NCBI GenBank assembly: GCA_024636225.1
Contig: JAGXHN010000001.1
Coordinates: forward strand, 1 to 15,088
DNA: 15,088 nt
Direction of reading: 5' to 3'
From: Desulfuromonadaceae bacterium
GTDB taxonomy: Bacteria > Desulfobacterota > Desulfuromonadia > Desulfuromonadales > UBA2294
Part shown: positions 1 to 8,230 of the stretch, one piece after another
Layout: every line of letters begins with the position of its first letter
Position numbering within the stretch: position 1 is the first letter of the stretch
Program-made: the position numbers and the translations under genes
Notes under the pieces: model-generated
Told to the model about the DNA's origin: nothing
Seen by the model: only the letters and a program-made list of their open reading frames with translations
Database searches by the model: none

Positions 1-260
1 GCGTGGGCCGGACCGAGACGATCTTGCTGCACGGTATAGCTGCAGTTTAAATGCGGAAAATGATCCGCCATAAAAGTTTTGATCTGTGCTCCCTGCTCAT
101 CAATGATAAAAATATATTCATCAATATCGAGCAGAGCGAGGCGCGACACGATATGTTCCAGAACCGTCTTACCGGCAACCTGAACCAGAGATTTTGCTTT
201 GGCATGTGTATGCGGACGCAAGCGCGTCCCCTTCCCTGCAACCGGTAAAACCACTTTCAT
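1..260 (-). CDS. Sugar-1-phosphate nucleotidyltransferase, N-terminal part (runs off left edge)
   Basis: About 86 N-terminal residues are visible; the rest lies beyond the left edge. The protein opens with a short beta strand followed by GKGTRLRPHT at residues 9-18, the nucleotide-binding signature of sugar-1-phosphate nucleotidyltransferases (RmlA, GalU and ManC relatives). These join a sugar-1-phosphate to a nucleoside triphosphate, giving an NDP-sugar in the cytoplasm. A second conserved block is altered: the usual PKPL reads AKSL at residues 22-25, with Lys23 kept. The visible part ends in a QQDRLGPAH stretch resembling the substrate-binding loop. The ATG at 260 has a good ribosome site (AGGAG, 6-7 bases upstream). 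It follows the tyrosine kinase gene by 104 bases on the same strand, so it probably supplies an activated sugar for the polysaccharide. Which sugar and which nucleotide cannot be decided from this fragment. Confidence 0.85.
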   Translation of the reverse strand, partial: MKVVLPVAGKGTRLRPHTHAKAKSLVQVAGKTVLEHIVSRLALLDIDEYIFIIDEQGAQIKTFMADHFPHLNCSYTVQQDRLGPAH

Positions 261-364
261 CTAAATCTCCTGACCCATGAGTCTCAGACCTGCTTTCTGT
301 CTGTCATCCTCGATTGTGTCTATCCGGGATTGAGTTTTTTCGCCATCCTGAAGCCTGCTCTTTT

Positions 365-2752
365 CTACCGTTTCCAAAACCGTCGCAACCAATCAAACCG
401 CCGCGGTTCAACAGGGTGATCAGGCCCATAGCCACTGCTGTAATAACCGTACTGACCGTAGCCATAACGCCCATAACGATCACGGTAATAGCTGTAATAC
501 TCCTGTCCTTTACCGGATTTATCGTTGATAACCATACCGGCTACATCGATCTGCATACTTGCAACCAGCTCTTTCATCCTCTGCGCTGCCCGCACCTGTA
601 CCCGCCCGACTTCAAGCACCAGCAGTAGCTGATCAGAGTATTCCGAGAGGAGAGAGGCATCTGTCACTGCAAGGATCGGCGGAGCGTCAAGAACAACTAC
701 ATCATACTCTCCCCTGACCGTTTCCAGAAATTCGCGCATTTTGACAGACCCGACCAGCTCGGCCGGATTCGGTGGAGTCATCCCGGCGCTGATAAAATCG
801 AGTGAATTGATGCCGGTTTTATGTATAGTCTCTGTGACCGTGGCGTCACCGATCAAAAGTTCAGTCAGGCCGGGAGAACACGATTTATCGAAGATTGTGT
901 GCAGGGTTGGTCGACGCAGGTCACAGCCGACCAGAAGCACCCGGGCTCCGGTTTTTGCAATGGTTTCCGCCAGATTGGCAGAGACGGTTGTTTTCCCTTC
1001 ACCGGGGAAAGAGCTGCTGACCAACAGAATTTTACTCTCCTTCCCGATGGAAGCAAAATGCAGCCCGGTTCGCAAGGTGCGAAAAGCTTCGGCAGCCGGC
1101 GAACGCGGTTCGAGATGAGTAATCAGCGTCCGCTCTATTTTCTGCTGGAGATCGCCCTCTTCTGCCAGATCAGGTTTTAATTCAATGAAGGGGATAATGG
1201 AAAGAATCGGGAGACCGAGTAACTGTTTGGCTGTCTCGGCATCTTTGAGTGTATCGTCGAGATATTCGATAAAGAAGGCAACCCCGACACCAGCCATTGC
1301 CCCGACGATCAAGGCGAGAAGAAGATTTTTCTTCTTGTTCGGTTTGATCGGTGTTTCCGGAGTGATCGCCGGATCGATGATGTTGATGCTGCTGATGGTC
1401 GATGCCCGGGCAATGCGCGCCTCTTCATGTTTATGCAGCAAAAAAGTATAAATATCGGCATTGACAGTAGCCAGACGGGTCAGACGGGCTAACTGTTGTT
1501 CTGCCTCAGGGAGCGTCTGCAGCTGTTGTTCAAAAACAAGAATATCGGCATCAAGATCGCGTATTTTAAGATCAAGACCCGACTGCAAAGCCTGGTAGCT
1601 TGCGAGCATCTTTTTTTGTCCGGCAACAATCCTTTCGGTGAGACTGAGGACCTGGGGGTGGGATTCTGTCAATTCGCTCAACAGCCCCTGCCGCTCAACC
1701 TCAAGTCGGGCCAGTTCAGTGGCAAGACCCGCCAGAACCGGGTCGTCAAGAAGAGACGATGGGGCATAACTTCGCCCGTCAGCAAGGGCTTTTTTTAGAG
1801 CAGAAATAGCCCATTCTGCTTGTCTGGTTCGCAATTTTTCAACGCTTCTCTCCTTATCGACCAGAGAGAGCCGTTGAATCAGAACATCGACTTCACTATC
1901 AAGTTTAATCACACCGGACGCGCGCTTGTAATCCTGCAGAGACTGTTCAGCATTATCGAGCAGTTGACGCACTTCATCGAGCTGCTGACGGATAAAGTCG
2001 ACAGACTTGCGTGCCTCTTCAGTTTTCAGGATGACATTACGATCGAGGTAGGTGGTTGCCAGGGTATTGACAATCTCGGCGGCCTGCTCTCGATCCGTAT
2101 CGCGATAAGAGAGGCGGATGATATTAGTCCCTTTACCGATTTCACTGGCCGTCACCACGGAACGCAGCCCGGAAACCGTCTGATTAAAGGGAGAAAGAGA
2201 TAACTCAAAACTGTCACCAGGAGCCCCTTGCAGCTGATCGATGAGCAGAGTAAACCCTTCACGCGTGACCCGTTTGCCGCTCTCCCCTTCAAGAGCGTTA
2301 TTCCAGTCACGCCCCTTGATCATAAACGTATCAGGGGTAAGGAGCCTTATCTGATATTCAGGATCGTCATCAAGGGAGTTAAACTCAAGAATTTTAAACC
2401 GGGTCTCACTCTTTTTCAGATCTCGCCGCCAGTTGAGCTGCAGTCGCCGAACAACCTCTTCGGCATTGGTTCTCGATTTGAGGATCTCAATCTCGGTTTC
2501 GATCGGGTTGTCCCGGGTCAAACCGAGATCACCAAGCAGATCGCCCCCTTTCACTTTCTCTTCCTGAACATGCAAAGTTGCCGTTGCTTCGTAAACAGGG
2601 CGTGAAAGAAGAGTATAAAGAACGACCAAAAAGACGATAGTAAAAAAAGTGACGGCTGCTGGTTTGCGCCGTCTGAACAGGACATTGATGTAGTCCTGCA
2701 GATGAACTTCTTCGGTGTGTGGCGGCCCACTTTGTCGATCGTTCAACATCAT
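365..2752 (-). CDS. Wzc-like polysaccharide co-polymerase / bacterial tyrosine autokinase
   Basis: A 795-residue inner-membrane protein that would control chain length and export of a surface polysaccharide while autophosphorylating on tyrosine. Order: Wzz-type N-terminus with TM1 at about 31-49; a long periplasmic region with coiled-coil stretches (about 240-450) ending in a GNVR-type segment; a proline-rich stretch and TM2 at about 477-499; then a cytoplasmic BY-kinase domain with Walker A GEGKTT (584-589), Walker A' around LLVGCDLRRP (606-615) and Walker B VVVLDAPP (685-692). The C-terminal tail carries 11 tyrosines in 24 residues (752-775), the expected autophosphorylation cluster. I chose the ATG at 2752 because GGGGGA lies about 10 bases upstream; a TTG at 2770 would add six residues but has no clear ribosome site, and a second ATG follows at 2749. 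Kinase and transmembrane parts are on one chain, the proteobacterial arrangement. It lies 39 bases after the export lipoprotein. Confidence 0.95.
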   Translation of the reverse strand: MMLNDRQSGPPHTEEVHLQDYINVLFRRRKPAAVTFFTIVFLVVLYTLLSRPVYEATATLHVQEEKVKGGDLLGDLGLTRDNPIETEIEILKSRTNAEEVVRRLQLNWRRDLKKSETRFKILEFNSLDDDPEYQIRLLTPDTFMIKGRDWNNALEGESGKRVTREGFTLLIDQLQGAPGDSFELSLSPFNQTVSGLRSVVTASEIGKGTNIIRLSYRDTDREQAAEIVNTLATTYLDRNVILKTEEARKSVDFIRQQLDEVRQLLDNAEQSLQDYKRASGVIKLDSEVDVLIQRLSLVDKERSVEKLRTRQAEWAISALKKALADGRSYAPSSLLDDPVLAGLATELARLEVERQGLLSELTESHPQVLSLTERIVAGQKKMLASYQALQSGLDLKIRDLDADILVFEQQLQTLPEAEQQLARLTRLATVNADIYTFLLHKHEEARIARASTISSINIIDPAITPETPIKPNKKKNLLLALIVGAMAGVGVAFFIEYLDDTLKDAETAKQLLGLPILSIIPFIELKPDLAEEGDLQQKIERTLITHLEPRSPAAEAFRTLRTGLHFASIGKESKILLVSSSFPGEGKTTVSANLAETIAKTGARVLLVGCDLRRPTLHTIFDKSCSPGLTELLIGDATVTETIHKTGINSLDFISAGMTPPNPAELVGSVKMREFLETVRGEYDVVVLDAPPILAVTDASLLSEYSDQLLLVLEVGRVQVRAAQRMKELVASMQIDVAGMVINDKSGKGQEYYSYYRDRYGRYGYGQYGYYSSGYGPDHPVEPRRFDWLRRFWKR

Positions 2753-2791
2753 ACGGTACGATTCCCCCAATATTGCATTCGTAGCAATATC

Positions 2792-3844
2792 TTAGTTGTT
2801 ATCCAGATACTTGATTTGCACAAAAGGCTCCAGCAAAGAGCTGATCAATCGCAACGACGGCAGAATTTCGTTGATCGCCTCGTTCCAGTTGCCGATACGA
2901 CTGCGCGGGACATAGATAATATCCCCCTTCATCAGCTGAAACGGGAGTGTTTCACCATTAACAATCGCTTCGAAATCGACAATCAGCAGCTCACCGCGAG
3001 TCGGGGTGTGCGAACGAACGATCCGGATAAAACCGGAGTGGCCACGAATATCATCAAACTGCGATGATGCAAGAGCTTGACCGAGAGTCAGATAACCGTT
3101 CGGCATCACCACCGCCCCTGGTTTGGTAACAGCTCCAAACACAAAAACGTTCTGGTTCTTGTCGTCCGGTACATAGATCGTATCACCGGGATGCAGCCAG
3201 ACATTCTGTTGCGGATCGCCCCCATCCAGTAGAGCGAGGAGATCGACCGGCATCGTCCGTTTATCCCGAATCAGACGTGCACTGCGAAGATTGGCGCTGT
3301 CGAGCAGACCTCCCCCTTCAGAAAGCCCCTGCAACAGAGTGAGCGGGCGATCCATGTAGAATGTCCCCGCCGTGCGAAACTGCCCCATCAGATAGAGAGG
3401 TTGACTTTTGTACTTCGTGACTTCAACCACGATCCATGGATCTTTAATATAGAATGAATAAGCGCGCGCGAGATGTGCCTTGACTTCAGAGATGGTCAAA
3501 CCACCAATTTCGACCGCGCCGATCAGCGGTAGATGAATCCGGCCACTCCCGTCAATGCGATTTCCCCGTATATCTGCAGTGGTCGAAAGAACCGAACTCC
3601 CCATATCAGGTTGTGCCTGCACCACCACAAACAAGACATCCCCCGCCCCGACCTGATAATCGAGTGCTGGCGGCGCAACATCGACAAATACCGGCGTGGT
3701 CACAATCTTTTGTTCAATGATTGGTGAACCGATCACCTCTTTGCGCGTACCGGCAGGAAGATCAGTATAAACGGTACAACCGGAGAAAAGAACGGCACAG
3801 CAAAGAACCAATAATATCAGTATTTTAAACGGCAATAATTTCAT
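2792..3844 (-). CDS. Wza-like polysaccharide export outer-membrane lipoprotein
   Basis: A 350-residue precursor with a lipoprotein signal peptide: positive start, hydrophobic core, then lipobox LFSGC with the lipidated cysteine at residue 23. A Poly_export domain begins near residue 63 (YQVGAGDVL), and two SLBB-like beta-grasp modules follow, roughly 155-230 and 235-320. The repeated pattern of a basic or proline turn followed by PGD or KGD and a YVP strand (PGDTIYVP, KGDIIYVP) marks them. Proteins of this kind form the outer-membrane channel through which capsule or exopolysaccharide leaves the cell, docked to the Wzc-like kinase encoded just downstream. At 350 residues it is slightly shorter than E. 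coli Wza, and I cannot say whether its C-terminus forms the Wza-type membrane helix. The ATG at 3844 places the signal peptide correctly, although its ribosome site (AAAGACG) is weak. Confidence 0.93.
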   Translation of the reverse strand: MKLLPFKILILLVLCCAVLFSGCTVYTDLPAGTRKEVIGSPIIEQKIVTTPVFVDVAPPALDYQVGAGDVLFVVVQAQPDMGSSVLSTTADIRGNRIDGSGRIHLPLIGAVEIGGLTISEVKAHLARAYSFYIKDPWIVVEVTKYKSQPLYLMGQFRTAGTFYMDRPLTLLQGLSEGGGLLDSANLRSARLIRDKRTMPVDLLALLDGGDPQQNVWLHPGDTIYVPDDKNQNVFVFGAVTKPGAVVMPNGYLTLGQALASSQFDDIRGHSGFIRIVRSHTPTRGELLIVDFEAIVNGETLPFQLMKGDIIYVPRSRIGNWNEAINEILPSLRLISSLLEPFVQIKYLDNN

Positions 3845-4004
3845 TCAATGACGTCTTTCATCTCATCAATAATTAAGAAAGAACAGGCTTCATCACTCGT
3901 TTACCCGCGCCTGTCACTCTTTTGAGCTAATTACATTTTAGTAAGGGGTGCAACCCAATAAGTAACGTTTGTGCATGCTACCAGAATGCGACCTGGTTTC
4001 ACAA
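3845..4004 (-). other. Intergenic region inside the EPS block; possible internal promoter
   Basis: This 160-base gap is the largest within the minus-strand block, and no coding sequence is visible in it. Read on the minus strand it contains a small hairpin just after the phosphatase stop (ACCAG/CTGGT arms, 3980-3997), a second tiny one (GGGT-TGC-ACCC, around 3946-3957), and a -10-like TAAAAT at 3935-3940 without a good -35. Neither hairpin is followed by a run of T, so a terminator is not supported. The gap probably separates two transcription units, or holds a secondary promoter for the export and kinase genes, but the promoter signal is weak. Confidence 0.4.
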
Positions 4005-4748
4005 TCAATCATCGACCGACAACAGCCCGGCAAAATGATCACGAATCTCCTTGAGTCCCGCCGGCAGAAACCCGGACGCGCTTTGCTGGTGATGAGAATC
4101 CGAACCGACACACCGATAGAGGCCGAGGTGAAGCAGACGGCGAACCTGCTTCTGGACAAACTGACCATAATAACCGGCGACACTGCCGAGATTGCATTGA
4201 AAGAAACAGCCAATTTCGACCAGCTCGGCCAGCGGGGTTGCATTGATCTCTTCTTCTGGACTCTCTTTGCGAAAACGCTTTAAAAAAGACGGAAGCAGAT
4301 CAACCCCGGTCGGGTTTGGCGGCGCCAGAAAAGCGTGGCGCTCAGGATGTGCAAAAAGGGGGGTATATCCGGCGCGTTTGATTAAAAACAGATTCTCTTT
4401 CAACTGCTGTGTCGAGGCACGAGACGGGGTCTCAACCAGAACAAACCGGCTCTCCCCAAGCGGCTGCAGATCGGCAATACAATCCGGAAAAAATTCATCG
4501 AGACAATATTCCATCCCCGGAAGCAATCGGATAGAGATTTTTTCCTGATTAAAATGAGTTTGCAGATCAGCGCAAGCTGCGCGGACATCGGCCGGACGAT
4601 TATCATACATACCGCGCAGAGAGTGCGGAGTACAGTGCACCTGAGTAAACCCGACTTCTGCGAGCAATCGCCCGAGCGCCAGAGACTCTTCCAGGGTTTT
4701 TGCACCATCGTCCAATCCGGGAAGAATGTGTGAATGCCAATCGATCAT
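4005..4748 (-). CDS. CpsB/YwqE-type PHP-domain protein-tyrosine phosphatase
   Basis: A 247-residue cytoplasmic metal-dependent phosphatase. The N-terminus HSHILPGLDDGAKT carries the first metal ligands (His5, His7, Asp14). Further expected ligands are His42 in CTPH, Glu80 in LPGMEY, His134 in FAHPERH, and Asp217 and His219 in GSDSH. CpsB/CapC/YwqE enzymes dephosphorylate the tyrosine tail of polysaccharide kinases. Here the probable substrate is the Wzc-like kinase encoded two genes downstream. Between His134 and the QCNLGSVAG segment (184-192) there is an added stretch of about 20-25 charged and proline-rich residues (roughly 143-170) that I would not expect in the short Gram-positive enzymes. 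The ATG at 4748 has AAAGGGG about 8 bases upstream. It follows the permease gene by 29 bases, suggesting co-transcription. The family is clear; the substrate is inferred from context. Confidence 0.9.
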   Translation of the reverse strand: MIDWHSHILPGLDDGAKTLEESLALGRLLAEVGFTQVHCTPHSLRGMYDNRPADVRAACADLQTHFNQEKISIRLLPGMEYCLDEFFPDCIADLQPLGESRFVLVETPSRASTQQLKENLFLIKRAGYTPLFAHPERHAFLAPPNPTGVDLLPSFLKRFRKESPEEEINATPLAELVEIGCFFQCNLGSVAGYYGQFVQKQVRRLLHLGLYRCVGSDSHHQQSASGFLPAGLKEIRDHFAGLLSVDD

Positions 4749-4777
4749 TAAAAAACCCCTTTAACCTTATCGGCTGT

Positions 4778-5752
4778 TCAGGTATTGCGGATGCGCGGAT
4801 CGACAACTGCGTAACCGACATCGGCGAGCAGATTGCCAATCAAAGTCAAAACAGCACCAATCACCAACACTCCCATTATCAGCGGATAATCACGCATCAT
4901 AACGCCATCAAAAAAGAGTTTCCCCATGCCGGGTATGGCAAAGATGGTCTCAAAAATAACACTCCCGCCGATCAGACCCGGAACCGACAACCCGAGAATC
5001 GTGACGACAGGGAGCAAGGCATTGCGCAGCGCATGATGCATGATGACACGCTTTTCTGACAACCCCTTGGCCCTGGCAGTCAAAATATAGTCCTGACGAA
5101 TCACTTCGAGCATGTTAGAACGCATGTAACGGGAAAAACCGGCCAATCCGCCGAAAGCGGAGACAAAGATCGGGAGCAGAAGATGATGCAGGATATCGAG
5201 AATCTGGCGGCCACCGCTCATATATTCATAACCGAGGGAACGTATGCCGGTCACCGGGACCAGTCCGTATCTGACTCCAAGAAAATCCATCAGAATAAGC
5301 GCCAGCCAGAAAGACGGCATGGCAAAACCGATAAAGACAAAGACCGTGGAGCTCTTATCGAACCAGCTCCCCTGCCTGACGGCGGAGTAGATACCGATCG
5401 GAATAGAGATGGCCAGAATCGATACGATAGCCAGAAGATTAATAGCAATGGTAATCGGCAGTCTTTCGAGGATTTTATCCCGAACCGGTCGACGATCAGA
5501 GGCAAATGAATCTCCAAAGTCGAACCGGGCCAGATCGGTGACCCAGTTGAGATACTGTACAATCAGAGGTTTGTCGAGGCCGTACTGAACACGCAGCTTT
5601 TCGCGCAGCTCCTGACTCGCTTCCGGATTAAGATCGGTCTGCAGATCGGTCGGTTCACCCGGTGCAAGGTGGATGACGGCGAAGGAAATCAGTGTGATTC
5701 CGATCAGCATCGGGATCATCATCAATAGCCGTTTGGTCATATAAAGAAGCAC
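4778..5752 (-). CDS. DppB/OppB-type ABC transporter permease
   Basis: A 324-residue inner-membrane permease of the peptide/nickel ABC importer family. The N-terminal pattern of a first helix followed by HLAPGEP is typical of DppB proteins. About six membrane helices follow, and the cytoplasmic EAA loop that contacts the ATPase is intact (around 215-250, with [18 protein letters not shown] at its core). The C-terminus is complete, ending in VDPRI. I chose a GTG start at 5752: AAGG lies 9 bases upstream, and the resulting start LLYMTKRLL matches the family. An ATG at 5740 is the alternative, and further extension upstream overlaps the preceding gene without a family-like sequence. It follows the binding-protein gene by 16 bases. 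DppB normally pairs with DppC and two ATPases; none of these is next to it, because the next gene is the PHP phosphatase. Confidence 0.9.
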   Translation of the reverse strand: MLLYMTKRLLMMIPMLIGITLISFAVIHLAPGEPTDLQTDLNPEASQELREKLRVQYGLDKPLIVQYLNWVTDLARFDFGDSFASDRRPVRDKILERLPITIAINLLAIVSILAISIPIGIYSAVRQGSWFDKSSTVFVFIGFAMPSFWLALILMDFLGVRYGLVPVTGIRSLGYEYMSGGRQILDILHHLLLPIFVSAFGGLAGFSRYMRSNMLEVIRQDYILTARAKGLSEKRVIMHHALRNALLPVVTILGLSVPGLIGGSVIFETIFAIPGMGKLFFDGVMMRDYPLIMGVLVIGAVLTLIGNLLADVGYAVVDPRIRNT

Positions 5753-5768
5753 GTCAGCACACCTTAGA

Positions 5769-7412
5769 TCAACGGTCGTATTTCTGTTCCCCTTCAGGAA
5801 CATACCACCGGATGAAATTATAAGTAATACCGGCCGGAGCCGGCTCTATCCCCTGTATCCGACTCGCTACTGCCGGCAGGGCATCACGCAGATAGAGAAA
5901 AGTGTAGGGCTGTTCCTGCGCCAGAATCTCCTGAAACCGATCATAGATCCGTTTGCGTTCAGCTTGATCGAATGTTCGCCGCCCCGCTTCCAGCAGTTGA
6001 TCGACTTCACTGTTTTTGAAACCGATAAAGTTGAGCTCACGCGGGCCGGTTTTACTCGAATGCCAGATGTTGAACTGATCCGGCTCCGGTCCTCCGGTCC
6101 AGCCAAGAATGGTGGCGTCGAAGTTGCCTGGATTGATAAATTCTTTCAGGAAAGCGGCCCACTCGATCACACGCAGCTTGACGTCGACCCCGATCTCCTT
6201 GAAACGCCGCTGAATGATCTCACCGGTCTTGATGCGCAGATCGTTCCCCTGATTGGTGACAATAATAAATTCAAACCGTCGGCCATCCTTATCGAGAACC
6301 CCATCGCCATCACTGTCGTGCCACCCCGCTTCGCCCAGCAGAGCGCGAGCTTTGTCTGGATTGTAATCGTACTTTGCAACCTGGCGATTGTAAACCCAGG
6401 TGTCGCTTTTGTACGGTCCGGTGGCGACCTCCCCCAGGCCGAGGAGCACGCCATCAATCAGCTCCTGCTTGTTGATCGCGTAGGCGAGGGCCTGACGAAC
6501 CCGGCGGTCTTGAAACAGAGGGCGCTTCAAATTGTAGCCGAGATAAGTATAACCGAAAGCAAGATATCGATATTTGTTGTAGCGTCGTTTGAAAGCAGGC
6601 AAATCGGTCTGGGTCTGATACTGGATCGGATTGAGCGACATGTAATCGAGCCCGCCGGAGAGGAGCTCCAGCAGCTGCGTTGATTGATCGGGAATAATCC
6701 GGTAAACAACCCGTTTCAGGTATGGGCGCCCCTCAAAATAGTCTTCATTCGCCTCCAGAACCAGTTTTTCGCCGGAGACCCACTCTTTAAACCGGAACGG
6801 GCCGGTGCCGATCGGGCTACGCGTCAGCGCACTCTTTGCCAGGGCATCACCGGTTAACCCTTGCAGCAGATGCTGCGGATGGATCGCAACCCCCCAGCTG
6901 CCGAGTGCCGGGGCATAAGGCTTGTCATAAACGACACGAAACGTATAAGGATCAGGCGCTTCGACATAGGCAACCTGCCGATACGACTCGGCGTAAGCGG
7001 TCGGGGTCTGTGGATGAACAAACATCTGGTACGTAAACAGAACATCGGCGGATGTCAACGGTTCACCATCATGCCAGCGAACATCCCGACGCAGATAAAA
7101 GGTGAGAACCAACCCGTCGCTGGAGATCTCCCAGGACTCAGCCAGCTCCCCTTCCCAATTGAGATTCTTGTCGTACCGGATCAGACCGTTATAGATCAAA
7201 CCGTTAATCGCCGAAGAGGCCGAATCAGACGCGAGAACCGGCAGCAGATTGTTCGGTTCGCCAATCGAGGCCTCAATATAGGTATCCCCAAAAGCCGGGA
7301 GTGAACGATCGCTGCTGACCATCGCCTGCTTCGGCTCGGAATCACAGGCGGTCAACCAGGGGGTGAGCCCGACCAGGAGCCAGATAGTCAAAAAAAGTGA
7401 TTTGACCGTCAT
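5769..7412 (-). CDS. Family-5 extracytoplasmic solute-binding lipoprotein (DppA/OppA type)
   Basis: A 547-residue precursor with signal peptide and lipobox LTAC (Cys23), so it is probably anchored to a membrane. The mature protein fits the SBP_bac_5 family through its full length: an EPNNLLP block soon after the signal, LAESWEIS and [14 protein letters not shown] in the first lobe, [10 protein letters not shown] in the middle, [16 protein letters not shown] in the second, and a DxDxDG-type loop at about 366-377 often seen in this family. Such proteins deliver oligopeptides, dipeptides, nickel or glycans to a DppBC permease; the ligand cannot be predicted here. Its ATG overlaps the stop of the upstream lipoprotein gene (ATGA), with AAGGAGA just before it, which indicates translational coupling. 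The permease follows immediately. Length is normal for the family. Confidence 0.93.
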   Translation of the reverse strand: MTVKSLFLTIWLLVGLTPWLTACDSEPKQAMVSSDRSLPAFGDTYIEASIGEPNNLLPVLASDSASSAINGLIYNGLIRYDKNLNWEGELAESWEISSDGLVLTFYLRRDVRWHDGEPLTSADVLFTYQMFVHPQTPTAYAESYRQVAYVEAPDPYTFRVVYDKPYAPALGSWGVAIHPQHLLQGLTGDALAKSALTRSPIGTGPFRFKEWVSGEKLVLEANEDYFEGRPYLKRVVYRIIPDQSTQLLELLSGGLDYMSLNPIQYQTQTDLPAFKRRYNKYRYLAFGYTYLGYNLKRPLFQDRRVRQALAYAINKQELIDGVLLGLGEVATGPYKSDTWVYNRQVAKYDYNPDKARALLGEAGWHDSDGDGVLDKDGRRFEFIIVTNQGNDLRIKTGEIIQRRFKEIGVDVKLRVIEWAAFLKEFINPGNFDATILGWTGGPEPDQFNIWHSSKTGPRELNFIGFKNSEVDQLLEAGRRTFDQAERKRIYDRFQEILAQEQPYTFLYLRDALPAVASRIQGIEPAPAGITYNFIRWYVPEGEQKYDR

Positions 7413-8230
7413 CGGCTCTCCTTGTAAAGCGGAAGAGGGGTATATCCAGCCGGCACAGTCAACCTGAAGCGCTCAATCGGAAGCGTGGTGTTCAGATCAA
7501 CTTCGGAAAAGGTGAAGGAGATCTCCAGCTCATCGAGAGGGAGCTTTAGCTGAAGATGGTGAGCAAAGCGGGTCTTCTGATCAAACTCGTTATAAATCAG
7601 GCGCATCTGCAGACCACCGGCGAGGTAATAATCGAAACCGACGATATTCAACTGCGGATCGAACAGAATCTCCTGACGCACCCCGTATGCATTTTTAAGA
7701 ATCAGGGCCGAATTGCCATCGGCATCGTAGCGAATTTCATCGTCATCCCACGCGGTCAAAAGAGGTCGTTGCAACAGAATTGCAACAATATCATCCTCAC
7801 GCAGCGGCAGCTGCATGAACCGTTGCAACACCCCGGACGACGCCTCTCCCTGATAAGCCTTCCCTTCCCCCGGGAGCAAAACGGTCAGCTGCTCACCATC
7901 GGTCGTAAGGAGCATCGCCAGAGATCCGAACAGACCAAAGGTTTCAACGCGCAGTTTATCCGGCTTTTGCGCCAGCAAAACCTGAGTCGCCGAGAACGAT
8001 TTACCCCCCTGACTGAAGCGGTATTTGCCGAGCCCCCGCATAGAGCTGTAGGCCGTGCGGGAAGCGTCGAGGCGTGTCAACAGTGCGTCACGCGTCGGTC
8101 GCTCCAATAGCACAGTAACCGGGGGGGCGGCGCAGGAATTGAGCAGAAGGAGTGCAAGTGCAAGGAAAACCGCAGATTTGCAAAGGCTGAAACGCATAAA
8201 AAAAGTCGTCATATTAAGGTCTGGATTCAT
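7409..8230 (-). CDS. LolA/LolB-like (DUF4292-like) lipoprotein
   Basis: A 273-residue precursor with a hydrophobic signal ending in LLNSC (Cys33 if translation starts at 8230; Asn at the -2 position is a little unusual). The mature part alternates short beta strands: SMRGLGKYRFSQ, SFSATQVLLAQKPDKLRVET, MLLTTDGEQLTVLLP and, later, MRLIYNEFDQ. This pattern resembles the half-barrel fold of LolA/LolB and DUF4292 lipoproteins, which bind lipids or lipoproteins in the periplasm. I assign the fold class only; no specific function is proved. The start ATG overlaps the stop of the TPR gene (ATGA), and the stop overlaps the start of the binding-protein gene in the same way, so three genes are tightly coupled. 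Internal ATGs at 8212 and 8197 would also leave a complete signal peptide but have no ribosome site. Confidence 0.75.
   Translation of the reverse strand: MNPDLNMTTFFMRFSLCKSAVFLALALLLLNSCAAPPVTVLLERPTRDALLTRLDASRTAYSSMRGLGKYRFSQGGKSFSATQVLLAQKPDKLRVETFGLFGSLAMLLTTDGEQLTVLLPGEGKAYQGEASSGVLQRFMQLPLREDDIVAILLQRPLLTAWDDDEIRYDADGNSALILKNAYGVRQEILFDPQLNIVGFDYYLAGGLQMRLIYNEFDQKTRFAHHLQLKLPLDELEISFTFSEVDLNTTLPIERFRLTVPAGYTPLPLYKESR

Noticed and set aside
261..364. Very short open frames (8 codons or fewer) between kinase and nucleotidyltransferase
   Set aside because: Each stops within a few codons and lacks family resemblance. They look like ordinary spacer sequence, and I see no terminator there.
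3980..3997. Hairpin ACCAG/CTGGT after the phosphatase stop as a terminator
   Set aside because: Five-base stem with an eight-base loop and no T tract on the minus strand.
5753..5803. Longer N-terminus of the permease, starting within the binding-protein gene
   Set aside because: The added residues overlap the previous gene and do not resemble permease starts, whereas the GTG at 5752 has a ribosome site and gives the normal family start.
5964..6683. Long plus-strand open frame (239 codons) opposite the solute-binding protein gene
   Set aside because: It is antisense to a clear family-5 binding protein with full-length family motifs, has no recognisable motifs and no ribosome site. It is a shadow frame.
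7556..8110. Plus-strand frame of 184 codons opposite the LolB-like lipoprotein gene
   Set aside because: Antisense to a lipoprotein gene tightly coupled to both neighbours; composition is not protein-like.
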